The notes under the pieces were generated by a model. The model was not told the DNA's origin, did no database searches, and saw only the letters and a program-made list of their open reading frames with translations. DNA of 64,000 bases from JAJECS01 sp965198185 (GTDB taxonomy: Bacteria > Chloroflexota > UBA11872): the NCBI GenBank assembly GCA_965198185.1, contig CBDAOU010000002.1:744001-808000 (forward strand), written 5' to 3'. Positions 1-11,693 of the stretch are shown here, in pieces (within the stretch, counting starts at the first letter, position 1; the number at the start of each line of letters is the position of its first letter). Made by a program: the position numbers and the translations under genes.

Positions 1-13
1 ATCGCGCTCACCG

Positions 14-75
14 CCGCATTGTGCCTGCGGCGTTGTGCCCCGGCCATTGGCGGCGCCGCGTTCATATGTGAGGGA
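14..75. repeat. Degenerate direct repeat, copy 1
   Basis: This ~60-bp stretch is repeated imperfectly at 2815-2875. Both copies run from CCGCATTGTG to CGCGTTCAT and GTGAGGG, with substitutions between. The two copies bracket the membrane protein gene at 293-2786. Together with the dehydrogenase-like scrap just downstream, the copy suggests that an upstream region plus part of a dehydrogenase gene was once duplicated here. Seen directly; the history is inferred. Confidence 0.5.
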
Positions 76-96
76 CGCTGGCTTGTGGACACGGCC

Positions 97-144
97 GATG
101 GCGTTCCTGACGAAGTGTCCGATGACGCGGCAACATTCGTCTCA
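97..144 (+). pseudogene. Possible medium-chain dehydrogenase remnant
   Basis: In frame, these codons read DEVSDDAATFVS. This nearly matches DAVSDDAATFVS in the intact dehydrogenase at 2956-4005. No start, cofactor site or downstream reading frame survives. It is probably a decayed fragment of a paralogue, and its position next to the repeat at 14-75 fits an old local duplication. The rest of 1-292 shows nothing I can support as a gene. Confidence 0.35.
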
Positions 145-292
145 CGTCCCAGAATCCTGGCTTGCATTGCGTGCATTCACTCATGACCTCCGCCCCTCAT
201 CGGATCAACCTGGCGTCGGTCCGGATTGGGGAGGACATGTGCCCCTGCCGATGTCCAGGCCTATGGATCCAACCTGGGCCTCGTTAACGGTG

Positions 293-2786
293 TCAGCACG
301 CCGCACCGTCGCTCGTCTCAACTACGACGAGCGGCATCTCAATCTCGCTGAACCAGCCGACGCCTTCCTCAACCATGCCGAGGGTCAGCGTATAGAGACC
401 TGGGTAGGAGGGGGCCTGGAGGCTTCCCTCATAGACGACGACGGATCCGGTTGCGATGGTTGCCCAGCGTGACTGGTGGACGTCGTAGGGCGTGCGTAAC
501 CGTGCTTCGAGTTTCTCCAGCGGTTGCCGGACAAAGCGATCGTCGGGCGTTGACCAGCGCACACCGAGTCGCTGCGTTGGGCCCCACGGCTGCATGCCGG
601 TATTGAGCGCTTCCACTTGAACGCGCACGGATTCACCGGCGGGAACACATGGCGGCAACGCCAGGACGCGCAAGTCCGCCGCTTGCCGCGGGCGGGAAGT
701 CGCTGACGTCCGTGCGCGCATCTCAATGTCCGTGACCGATAGCTGAGTGCCGTCGACCAATAGCCGCAGGCGGTATTGGCCGGGGGACGCCGGCGTGCGC
801 ATGGCGAGCAGGTCGAGGGCCTGCACCGTCGCGCCGGCGGGAATGATCGGAGGAACGCGCAGCAGAATCGGTTGCCGACTGACCGCGGCGCCGTCTGGCG
901 ATTCCCAGACCAGGTGGCCCGTGCGTGCATGGCGGCCTGGCGGGGGACGCCAGGGATGGTCGGCGAGGTTGCGAACGGTAACCGACACGGCGAAATCCGA
1001 GCCTGAGAGCGCGGTTTGCCGCAGCGCTGGTCGAATCTCGACGTCGGACCATGCGGCTACAGTTGCGACCTCCTGTGGACCCAGATAGCTGACGACGAAA
1101 CGCTCGCTTTCGTAGATGCGCGTTGCCGGGCGAGTCGCTTGAATCGTGGCCTTCCACGCCGCGGCAACATCGGAGGCCATGAACTGGCGATCCAGGACGA
1201 TGGTGCGCACGCCGAAGGCCACAAGCGCATCCAGAACTTGCCGCCGGTCACTGGCGTTGGCCCAATTCGTCAGGCGCGCGAGATACGCAGTGCCGCGCGG
1301 CTCATACCCGGAATATCCGCTGACTATGGGCTGGCGACCTCCATTGAGCGACCACCAGGCCCTTCGTACGCCTTCCTCGACGGGCAAGAAACCGGCGGTG
1401 ACAGGCAAGAAGGCGACGGGCCCGTCCGGCAGCTGGGCCAGCGTGTCTTGGAGCTTGTGGTTGTAGGGAATCTCGACGGGCCGCACCGGTGGCCGGGCAA
1501 ACTCAACCGCGAGGATGCCAAGCAGAGCCACGGCCACCAGGTGAGTCGCCCAGCCTTGGACTCGCCGCCAGCTTGCACGAATCGATCGACGGCGATGGCC
1601 GCCAGAACGCCATGGCCAGCACCATTCCCACGGCGAACAGCTCCGGGTTGCGCATGGAGGCGAAGCCCGGAATCAGCGCATGCGCCGCGCCGTACGGAAG
1701 GCTCCAGCCGGTGCGCTCGCCGTCCCACCACAACTCCGGCCCGAGGGACAGCGCGAACATGAAAAGGCCGGTGATGCCCAGGGCAATGGCAACCGCCCGT
1801 GGGCGACGGGCGATGCCCGCGACCAGGCCAAGCGAGGCGAGCACCGACGGCACGATGACGGGAAACGTCGGGGTCATTCCATGGACGTTGCGTGCGAGCT
1901 CCTGGAACCAAAGGTGAGACGGCGCGACCGTTGGCAGGTATGTCGGGAGGCGAGCGCTCAGCATGCGCGCCTCTTCGAGGGTCCGGACTTCCTGGTTGTC
2001 CAGCCAAAATCCCACATACCCCACGAACAGCGGGATGAATGGCAGCGCGGCGACGAGGGTTGCCACTGCAGATATGGCGATCAGTCGCCGGTCCAATTGC
2101 CGGAGTCGGCCGCTCAGCAGGGCCGCGACCATCAGCACCAGGAGTGTGACGAGCGCGATGAAGCCTACGTAGATGCCGGTCGCCAACTGGATGAACACGC
2201 ATAGCCAGGCGCCGCTGAACTTCCACCACGTCGGCCGTTGCAGGAACCAGAACCAGAACATCATGGCCAGGGGAGTCCACCAGAACATGAAGGTGTGGTG
2301 GAACTGAAAGAATTCCTGCTGGATCGGCGCGAAGGCGAAGATGAAGCCAGCAATGACGGATGGCCACCACCGTCCGAGCAAGACCCAGGCAGCCGCCGTG
2401 GCGGCTGCGGCGTTGAGAATTGGGCTGGCGATCGTCAGGACGTTGATGCCCGTTCCCGGCCCGAAGATCGCCGCGACCGGCGCATAGATCGGCAGCCCGC
2501 CGAGCAACAGGTGGGTGTAGAACACCGAGTCGCCCATGCCGAAATACATGAGGCCCTCGAAGAAACGGTGGGGCTCGCTGAAGAGCGCGTAGCGCGCCCA
2601 CTCCATCGTGTAGATGAAGAGGATGTTGTCGATGTGTCCGTAGTGGAATTGGTCGCCATCGAAGAGCGGCAGAGTGTTCAGCGCGGCGGCGACGAACAGC
2701 GCGCCCGTGGCTGACAGCTTCAGGAACCACCGGAACCGAGCAGAGGCAACCAAGTGCCCGGGGGGCGCGCGCAGGCGCGTCAGCAT
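293..2786 (-). pseudogene. Frameshifted polytopic membrane protein with Trp-rich C-terminal domains
   Basis: The first part (ATG at 2786 to about 1612) encodes roughly ten hydrophobic helices of the kind seen in YfhO/PMT-like membrane glycosyltransferase-type proteins. Motifs include HIDNILFIYTMEWARYALF and FHHTFMFWWTPLAMMFW. The second part (to 293) lies in another frame. It continues with a helix (VAVALLGILAVEF) and then two beta-sandwich-like segments containing NLADHPWRPPPG and NTGMQPWGPTQR, a pattern of extracytoplasmic Trp-containing domains. Between about 1612 and 1585 the plausible protein passes through all three frames, so at least two small indels are needed. This is either a real pseudogene or sequencing error. 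The family assignment is tentative. Confidence 0.55.
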
Positions 2787-2814
2787 GGTCCGCAGGTCAA
2801 TAGCACGCCCACAG

Positions 2815-2875
2815 CCGCATTGTGCATGCCGCGGTGCGTGCCGACCATTGCCGCACCGCGTTCATGGGTGAGGGG
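2815..2875. repeat. Degenerate direct repeat, copy 2
   Basis: Partner of the repeat at 14-75. It lies in the 170-bp gap between the membrane protein start (2786) and the dehydrogenase start, so it may carry upstream sequence of one of these genes. Confidence 0.45.
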
Positions 2876-2955
2876 CTTCGGCCAGGCAGCAACGGCACTG
2901 GTCGCGGCTGACAGCGGAGCGTGGGTGCGGCATTCTTGCCGGCGGACGCTTCGAG

Positions 2956-4005
2956 TTGGCTGAATCTGTGCCGAATCTTGCCCGCCAAATTGAGTTTCCG
3001 TCGCCCAGCGAGGTGCGCATCGCCGAGATGCCGGTCGCGGAGGCCGGGCCGTCGCAGCTCGTGGTCGAGGCCACGCGCACGCTGATCAGCGCCGGCACCG
3101 AGCAAAACCTGCTGGAAGGCGATCACCGCGCTGCCGGTCTCGCGGAAGCGCCTGATGCGCTTCGCCCCGGCTATTCGTGGGTCGGGCGCGTGATTGAGGC
3201 CGGCGACGAGACTGCCGGATTTGCCGCGGGCGATCGGATCGTGGCATCGCTGCCACACGTAAGCATGGCGCTGATCCCTGCCGCCGATCGCCCCATGACG
3301 AGACTCGAAACGCCGCAGCTATTGCCCGATGCCGTCTCCGATGACGCGGCGACGTTCGTATCGCTCGCCGATGTCGCGCTGCACGCCGTGCGACGCGCCC
3401 AGCCGTCGATTGGCGACGCCGTGGCGGTGTTTGGGGTTGGCGTGGTGGGCCAGCTCATCGTGCAGTTCGCCCGCATGGCGGGGGCCTATCCGGTTGTGGC
3501 CGTGGACCTTGACGATCGACGATTGGAGATCGCCGTCACCAGCGGCGCGACGCACACGGTAAATGCGGGCCGTGACGACGCCGTGGAGGCCATCCGCCAA
3601 GCGTCATATGGCAACGGCGCGCGCGCGGTGTTCATGGCCACGCGCACGCCGCACGTGCTGCCCGACTGCATCCGCGCCGCCGACAACGGGGGCGTGATCG
3701 CGGTGACCGGCAGCGCGCCGGGCACTGTGGGGATTGAGCTGCAGGTTGACCTGTTGCGGCGTGAGCTCACGATCTTCGGCACGTATCAGGCCTTCTATCC
3801 CCACGAGCCCTATCACAAGTTCCAGTGGCCGCGGCCCCGCAATCGCGAATACGTGATCGAGTTGATGGCGCGCGACGATCTGCGCGTTGACCATCTTATT
3901 TCACACCGCGTGCGGTATTCCGGAGCTGCGGAAATGTACGCCCTGATCGAGCAAGGACCGAGCGGATGGCTGGCTATCGTCCTCGATTGGACGGACTCGC
4001 CCTAG
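2956..4005 (+). CDS. Zinc-independent medium-chain dehydrogenase
   Basis: Probable NAD(P)-dependent oxidoreductase of the medium-chain (alcohol dehydrogenase-like) superfamily, 349 aa with a TTG start; a GTG at 2968 is an alternative. The N-terminal GroES-like half has ISAGTEQNLLEG where zinc enzymes carry the catalytic Cys, as in the SAGTE-type, BchC-like branch, so a zinc-free active site is expected. The Rossmann half shows VFGVGVVGQLIVQFARMAGA around residues 155-175. Sugar or polyol substrates are common in such genes near glycosidases, but the substrate here is unknown. The stop codon lies 11 bp upstream of the ArsC-like gene, which suggests co-transcription. Confidence 0.75.
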   Translation: MAESVPNLARQIEFPSPSEVRIAEMPVAEAGPSQLVVEATRTLISAGTEQNLLEGDHRAAGLAEAPDALRPGYSWVGRVIEAGDETAGFAAGDRIVASLPHVSMALIPAADRPMTRLETPQLLPDAVSDDAATFVSLADVALHAVRRAQPSIGDAVAVFGVGVVGQLIVQFARMAGAYPVVAVDLDDRRLEIAVTSGATHTVNAGRDDAVEAIRQASYGNGARAVFMATRTPHVLPDCIRAADNGGVIAVTGSAPGTVGIELQVDLLRRELTIFGTYQAFYPHEPYHKFQWPRPRNREYVIELMARDDLRVDHLISHRVRYSGAAEMYALIEQGPSGWLAIVLDWTDSP

Positions 4006-4016
4006 TGGGAGGCGTC

Positions 4017-4442
4017 ATGACGACACGTTTCTACTTTCGCAGCACCTGAGACTCCTGTCGCAAGGCCCGTGTGGCCCTGGATCGAGCCGGCGTTGCCTAT
4101 GAGCCGCATGATTACGCCCGCCGACCGCTGACCGACGAGGAGCTGGCCGACATCGTTGGCAGCGGCCAGGCTGTGACCTACGTCAATCCACGCAGTCCGG
4201 GATTCCGAAAGCTCGGCATCTCGCACCAAGACCTGGATGAGGAGTCGGCGGTCGCGATCATGCACGAGAACAACGTGATCGTGCGGCGACCGATCGTCGT
4301 TCATGGCGACCAGCGCATCGTTGGACTCGACGTGGATGGCTATGAACGGCTGGCACGGGAGCCGACACCCTCGATCTGGCCCCGTTCTACGCGCCGTGCA
4401 GGGCGCCGGCGGGTAAGCCGGGGAGCGAGAGCGGACGGCTAG
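4017..4442 (+). CDS. ArsC/Spx-family protein with in-frame UGA (candidate selenoprotein)
   Basis: The frame opens at ATG 4017 behind a good GGGAGG ribosome site. It reads MTTRFYFRST, then TGA (4047-4049), then DSCRKARVALDRAG. In the thioredoxin-fold ArsC/Spx family the motif is CxxCRKA, so the UGA falls exactly on the first, redox-active Cys and gives UxxC. Downstream the family pattern is intact (PLTDEELADIV, YVNPRSPGFRKLG, VRRPIVVHGD, VGLDVDGYERL) for about 141 residues. The frame is open after the UGA, which argues against long decay. A GC stem-loop follows 19 nt after the UGA. Selenocysteine insertion is inferred; the alternative is a single TGC-to-TGA nonsense mutation with restart at GTG 4071. 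No sel genes are in the window. The 3' end overlaps the convergent YkgJ gene by 4 bp. Confidence 0.6.
4063..4078 (+). promoter_or_regulatory. SECIS-like stem-loop after UGA
   Basis: AGGCCCGTGTGGCCCT can fold as AGG/CCT plus CC/GG around one C-C mismatch, with a GUGU apical loop. An alternative fold has four GC pairs and a CGUGU loop. The loop begins 19 nt after the UGA, in the range known for bacterial SECIS elements, whose apical loop needs an early G/U. Seen by eye; no folding energy was computed. Confidence 0.4.
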
Positions 4443-5248
4443 GGCGCGGAAACCACCGAAACCGTGGTCGTTGTCTCTTTGGCGCCGCCCACGCGCCGCT
4501 CGGGAAATTCGGCTTGGCGGACAACCGGATAGGTCTGCTCCCGCTGCAGCGGGATGGGCTGTTTGACGAGGTCGCGGTCGCCTGTCGCGCTGCGCAGCAA
4601 GTGGGCGGACATGATGGTGAAGAGACCGCCACCCGAGGCGCGACCGGCGTTCAACTCGAAGTACTTGCGTGACATGACGCCCATGTTCTCCAGCTTGATG
4701 TCTTCACTGGCCTCCGGCTGCTGCCGCAGCCGCCCCAGGAAAACCTCGCAGAACATGTTGGTGCCGCTGGCGAGCTGCGCCCGGCCATAGGCGCGGCACA
4801 CGAAGGGCCGGACGGGGTAGATCTCGCACCGGTTGTCGTCGCCGAGCATCGGGCAACGGGTGGACTCCTTGACGAAGCCACGTCCGACGGCGCGCACAAA
4901 GACCCGCGGCGGTTTGTTGCCCATGTCAAGCCAGCGACCCAGCGGATTCCCCGGCTGCTCCATTTGGGCATGCACGCGACCGACGATCTCTTGGCGCTGC
5001 TGTTTGGATAGGTTCTGGCGCATCCAGGTGTGGATCAGGTCCCACTCCTGCTCGCCCACCAGCACCTGGTGCTTGCAGCAACGCGCGCAGCCGTCCTGGC
5101 AGGTGATGATCGGGTTCTCCTTGACCACGAGCTCCGACCAGCCTTCGAGCGCGGCGTACATCTCGGGCAGCGTGCGCGCCGAGCGGACCATGCGCTCATG
5201 AAAGTCGTGCAGGTCGACGGCCTGGGCCTTCTTGGGCTTGCGTGCCAC
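4439..5248 (-). CDS. YkgJ-family cysteine-cluster protein
   Basis: 269-aa soluble protein with the CxxxCxxCC pattern of the YkgJ/UPF0153 family: CQDGCARCCKHQV near residue 50, then CPMLGDDNRCEIYPVRPFVC near residues 130-150. These Cys residues are thought to bind zinc or an iron-sulfur cluster. The family is poorly characterised, so no reaction is assigned. The N-terminus is Lys-rich with no signal peptide. The C-terminal ~100 residues beyond the cluster are less conserved. It is convergent with, and overlaps by 4 bp, the ArsC-like gene. Confidence 0.75.
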   Translation of the reverse strand: MARKPKKAQAVDLHDFHERMVRSARTLPEMYAALEGWSELVVKENPIITCQDGCARCCKHQVLVGEQEWDLIHTWMRQNLSKQQRQEIVGRVHAQMEQPGNPLGRWLDMGNKPPRVFVRAVGRGFVKESTRCPMLGDDNRCEIYPVRPFVCRAYGRAQLASGTNMFCEVFLGRLRQQPEASEDIKLENMGVMSRKYFELNAGRASGGGLFTIMSAHLLRSATGDRDLVKQPIPLQREQTYPVVRQAEFPERRVGGAKETTTTVSVVSAP

Positions 5249-5564
5249 AGCCGCTCATCAGATCTTGCGGATTCCTTAGTATCGCGGCGTAGACCCGCGG
5301 CTACAACCGGTCGCGGCGGCGTAGAGACGCAAGCCGAACGCCCGGCACTGGCGATGGTGTCCTTGGTGACGATGGGAACGAAGGTGTCCCAGACTCGCGG
5401 CACGAGTTCGGGCGCGATGTGGTCGCCGTCAGTCACGTAGCCCGAATGTGGGCTCCGCGCCGAGGCTTGCAACTGCGTGCGCTGCTGAGCTGGCACGCAG
5501 ACCTAGATCGGCGTGCGCGCGCGGCCGTGCGCGATCACGAGGGGTGGGACCTTGCGGTGCTGGA
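5249..5564. other. Intergenic stretch between YkgJ gene and 5S rRNA
   Basis: No gene is supported. The minus strand has a short open stretch (about 5310-5470) that reads plausible protein (SGYVTDGDHIAPELVPRVW) but has no recognisable family or clear ends; it could be a gene scrap. The GC-rich palindrome GTAGACCCGCGGCTAC lies near 5290. No clear rRNA terminator with a T-tract was seen. Confidence 0.35.
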
Positions 5565-5686
5565 TTTCCCGGCAACGAGCTATCTTCCCACCAGGTTGCC
5601 CCGGCAGTATTGTCGCCGCTGACGAGCTTAACGACTGTGTTCGGGATGGGAACAGGTGTGGCCTCGTCGCTCGAGTCACCGGGAAA
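5565..5686 (-). rRNA. rrf: 5S ribosomal RNA
   Basis: On the minus strand the sequence contains the 5S core CCACACCTGTTCCCATCC, CGAACACAG and GTTAAGC, and near the 3' end AACCTGGTGGGAAGATAG. The ends TTTCCCGG and CCGGGAAA pair as helix I, fixing a length of about 122 nt. It lies 50 nt downstream of the 23S gene. Confidence 0.92.
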
Positions 5687-5706
5687 CCCAACACCGGAAG
5701 GGTTTA

Positions 5707-5736
5707 GCAAAGCTGCAATGTTGCCGGCCTAACGAC

Positions 5737-5738
<2 letters not shown>
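5707..5738. repeat. 23S processing stem, 3' arm
   Basis: GCAAAGCTGCA...TTGCCGG.CTAACGA is the near-perfect inverse of 8824-8855, upstream of the 23S gene. In the transcript the two arms pair over about 30 bp at the base of the 23S rRNA, as expected for an RNase III-type processing stalk. Confidence 0.75.
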
Positions 5739-8823
<3,085 letters not shown>

Positions 8824-8827
<4 letters not shown>

Positions 8828-8855
8828 CGTTAGACCGGCAAAACTGCAGCTTTGC
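8824..8855. repeat. 23S processing stem, 5' arm
   Basis: Partner of 5707-5738: the sequence ATATCGTTAGACCGGCAAAA and following bases pair with it across the 23S gene. Confidence 0.75.
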
Positions 8856-9284
8856 GTGCTATTCAGTTGTCAAGGTTCACCCGCGCACCGCCCGTCGGTT
8901 CGCGAGGCACAGTGACGCAAGGCATAGCTTGCGCCCAGAAATCCAAGGGTACTGACGCCCGGATGCGCCGTCAATGCGAAATGCGGCGATTCCGCTGTTT
9001 CTCACACTCGCTGAGCGACTGGCCGGGCACCCTCGGCGATCTGCCGGCCGGGGAGTTTCTTGACGTGTTCGGGGGTTTTCTTCGACTCCGAAGTTTGAGC
9101 CGGGCAGCACTTTGACGAGCCGGCCATCGCGCGAGACTCCTTCTCCGCGAAGCGGTGCTATTTGACATAATATTGATTCACCGTAGGAATCCCGCTCGCG
9201 GCGGCGGCCTTCCCGGTGCGGCCCTTCAGGGGGACGGAAATGGTCGTGAGCCAGAGCGACGGTCGCACCGGCGCACCCGGCTGG
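8856..9284. other. rRNA leader / intergenic stretch
   Basis: 430 bp upstream of the 23S gene with no supported protein gene. It probably contains the promoter and leader of the 23S-5S unit. An AT-rich patch at 9158-9180 (TTTGACATAATATTGATTC) stands out against the high-GC background and could hold a promoter on either strand; no confident -35/-10 pair could be chosen. Confidence 0.35.
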
Positions 9285-9869
9285 TCAGCCCGGACGGCCC
9301 GGCGCCTGCAAGTACCAGAGCAGCTGGATTTCGTCCGGATACTCGGAGTACGCGTGTTCCCGGACGCTGCCGAGCTTGAATCCGTGCTTGGCATAGAAGC
9401 GGCAGGCGGCGGGATTGTTGTTCTGGGACTCCACCTTGAGCACGGTGCAACCCTGATCCCAGGCAAACTGCGCCGCCGCCTGGAGCAGCCGGCTTCCGGT
9501 GCCTTGTCGTCGATGTGAGGGGGCGATGCGGATATCCCACAGGACGCCAAGGTCCGCCCGACCTTCCAGCATGCGCACCGTCGGCGTGCGGTGCACCACC
9601 ACGGCGCCGCCGACGCGCCCTCCCGCGTCGTAGGCGCCGAAGAAGCCCCAGTGGGAGATGTCGCCGAATTGCAGCCAGCGCGACACCGGCTCGCCCGCAT
9701 CAAAGTCCTTCGTCAGCGGCGGGTCGATGGGTGCTTCGGTGATGCGGAGTCCTTCGAGGCCCGAGCGCTGCCACTCGATCCGCAGGATGGACGTCGTGGT
9801 GAAGGAAATCGGGACCGTGCCGTACTCGGCCAGCGACGGCGGCTGGTCGCGGCGGACGGTGATTGACAT
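9285..9869 (-). CDS. GNAT acetyltransferase, streptothricin-acetyltransferase-like
   Basis: 194-aa GCN5-related N-acetyltransferase starting at ATG 9869; the reading frame is open further upstream but that part looks non-coding. The acetyl-CoA loop reads DIRIAPSHRRQGTGSRLL (about residues 115-132), followed by VLKVESQNNNPAACRFYAKHG and then GSVREHAYSEYPDE. This QNNxxACxFY..GF pattern is shared with streptothricin acetyltransferases (Sat/SatA). The role would be acetyl-CoA-dependent modification of a small amine, possibly an antibiotic; substrate not proven. It is divergent from the AAC(3)-like gene, with 151 bp between the starts. Confidence 0.75.
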   Translation of the reverse strand: MSITVRRDQPPSLAEYGTVPISFTTTSILRIEWQRSGLEGLRITEAPIDPPLTKDFDAGEPVSRWLQFGDISHWGFFGAYDAGGRVGGAVVVHRTPTVRMLEGRADLGVLWDIRIAPSHRRQGTGSRLLQAAAQFAWDQGCTVLKVESQNNNPAACRFYAKHGFKLGSVREHAYSEYPDEIQLLWYLQAPGRPG

Positions 9870-10020
9870 CTGTTGACCCGGAAGGGGCGTGGCGGATTGC
9901 CTTGCGAGGCTACTACCACGGGCGGCAGGGTTTTCGAGGATCCCCGCGGAGCGACGCCAATAGACAGTCGGATCGCAGCCTGCAAGGATCAGCCACTGCA
10001 TGCGACGGGCGCGCGCCACC

Positions 10021-10917
10021 GTGAACGACCAGCCAGACACCGTCATGGACTCCCGGCCTGCGGTGACGTTTGACGACATCGTGGACGGTCTCAAGGCGTT
10101 GGGGCTGGCCCGTGTCGAGATAGTTGTGGTCCACTCGTCGCTGACCGCCTTTGGCTGGGTGAACGGCGGTCCGCGCACGGTGGTTGCCGCGCTGCGCGCC
10201 GTGGTTCCCACGGTCATCGCGCCCGCCTTCACCTATGTTTCCCTGTTGCCGTCGCCGCCGGAACCCTACATCCCATATAACGCCGATACGCCCGCCGCGA
10301 CGTGGGAAGAGTTTCGGGAAGCGCTGCCGCGCACGCCGGTTCACCGCACGGATGGGCCGATCGACCGAAACATGGGCGCCATCGCGGCCGCGCTGGCCGG
10401 CGAGCCAGACGCGTTCCGCAGCCCGACGCCGATTTGCGGATTCTCGGGTGTTGGACCCCGTGCATCCGAACTGCTGGCCCTCGGAATCGCTGAGCATCCG
10501 CTTGCGGTCCTCGAGACTGCCGCTGGGAACGGCGGGTGGATTCTGCTGCTCGGCGTCGGGCATGAGTCAAACACGACGATTCACGTCGCGGAGAATCTCG
10601 AGCACCGCGGCGGCTTCACGCGCTATGCGCGCGTCGCCGAAGATCCCGGCGGCTGGACGGCGGTTCGCGCCGTCGGCGGCTCGTCGAGCGGCTTCCCCGC
10701 CATCGAGCCGCACCTGCACGGCATCCAGCGTGAGCATCGAATCGGCGCCGCACGCTGCCTGACCATGCCCGCCGCGGACACAATCCGGGCGGCACGCAAC
10801 GCTATTCGGTGCGACCCGGCCGCCCTCCTGGCGTCAGACAAAGACACCTCCGGCACCACGGGATATGACGCCTTGGCGAAGCGTCAGGCCTATCTGCGGG
10901 GCTTGGTCAGCGACTAG
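10021..10917 (+). CDS. AAC(3)-family aminoglycoside N-acetyltransferase-like protein
   Basis: About 298 aa from GTG 10021; ATG 10045 is an alternative start. Family hallmarks of AAC(3)/YokD antibiotic acetyltransferases are present: VVVHSSLTAFGWVNGG near the N-terminus (acetyl-CoA binding), ATWEEFREALPRTP, HRTDGPIDRNMGAIAAALAG, and LLLGVGHESNTTIHVAE with the catalytic-region His. The family acetylates the 3-amino group of 2-deoxystreptamine aminoglycosides, but environmental members often have unknown substrates. It is transcribed away from the GNAT gene; they may share a control region. Confidence 0.8.
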   Translation: MNDQPDTVMDSRPAVTFDDIVDGLKALGLARVEIVVVHSSLTAFGWVNGGPRTVVAALRAVVPTVIAPAFTYVSLLPSPPEPYIPYNADTPAATWEEFREALPRTPVHRTDGPIDRNMGAIAAALAGEPDAFRSPTPICGFSGVGPRASELLALGIAEHPLAVLETAAGNGGWILLLGVGHESNTTIHVAENLEHRGGFTRYARVAEDPGGWTAVRAVGGSSSGFPAIEPHLHGIQREHRIGAARCLTMPAADTIRAARNAIRCDPAALLASDKDTSGTTGYDALAKRQAYLRGLVSD

Positions 10918-11090
10918 GTCGTCGAGCCGACTGTCGGCCGGCCTGCCCTCCCCGTTCAGGGAAGGCTCTTTCAAGGCGGCGGCGGCCGACTGCCCACGCA
11001 GGGCCCCTTCAGTAATATCGCGGCAGACGGTGAAGGTTGTGCGCTGAGCCAGTGGCGGACCCACACGGCTCAGGGAAGGGACTCAATTTC

Positions 11091-11534
11091 ATGGACATGG
11101 CGAGACGGGTAGTAGCGGGGTCGCTTGTCGCAATCGCGTTTGTCGTGGGGCTGAACCTGATCCTCACGCCGGTCTACCACGACGGCGGCCCGACCTATCC
11201 GGTTTGGCAGGTTGTCAACTGGTTCATGGCGGTGGCGGTTCCGATTGCGCTCGTGGTGAGCACGCTGCGCAAGCGGGCCGTGACCGGCAGTGGCACCGAC
11301 ACCGTCACTCGTGAGTATCTGTCGGCCACGGCGGTGCTTTACGGGTCAATCGCCTTGGTGATCCTCTTTTACTGGGGCTGGCTGTGGACCTTCTGGCCGG
11401 AGAACGAGACCGGTCTTGCGGCCCAGTCCCACATCAGCCACTTCCCATGGGTCGACGTGCTCTTCACGTGGGTGGTTGGGAACACCGGCTTCTACCTGTG
11501 GAACGGCGCCGCGCGGCGTCTCGCCGAGGGCTAG
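11091..11534 (+). CDS. Small four-helix membrane protein
   Basis: 147 aa from ATG 11091, preceded by a GGGAAGGG site. Four hydrophobic segments are visible: VVAGSLVAIAFVVGLNLIL, VVNWFMAVAVPIALVV, AVLYGSIALVILFYWGWLW and WVDVLFTWVVGNTGFYLW. No catalytic motif is recognised and the function is unknown. It stands alone between the AAC(3) gene and a glycosidase-like gene. Confidence 0.65.
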   Translation: MDMARRVVAGSLVAIAFVVGLNLILTPVYHDGGPTYPVWQVVNWFMAVAVPIALVVSTLRKRAVTGSGTDTVTREYLSATAVLYGSIALVILFYWGWLWTFWPENETGLAAQSHISHFPWVDVLFTWVVGNTGFYLWNGAARRLAEG

Positions 11535-11693
11535 ACATTCAAGGCCGATAGCTCGACCGCGTGGGCGCCGTCGCCGCCGCTTCCGGTGTGAAGAACATCC
11601 TGCGCATGCCCTTGATCTTCGCGTTGTCCCGACCATGGAGAACGGCTGGGGCCTCGCGGAAGACCGCGATATCGTAAGCTCAATCTGGACAGA

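Noticed and set aside
14..2875. The 60-bp repeats as attachment sites of an element
   Set aside because: They are degenerate, no integrase lies between them and neither is at a tRNA gene.
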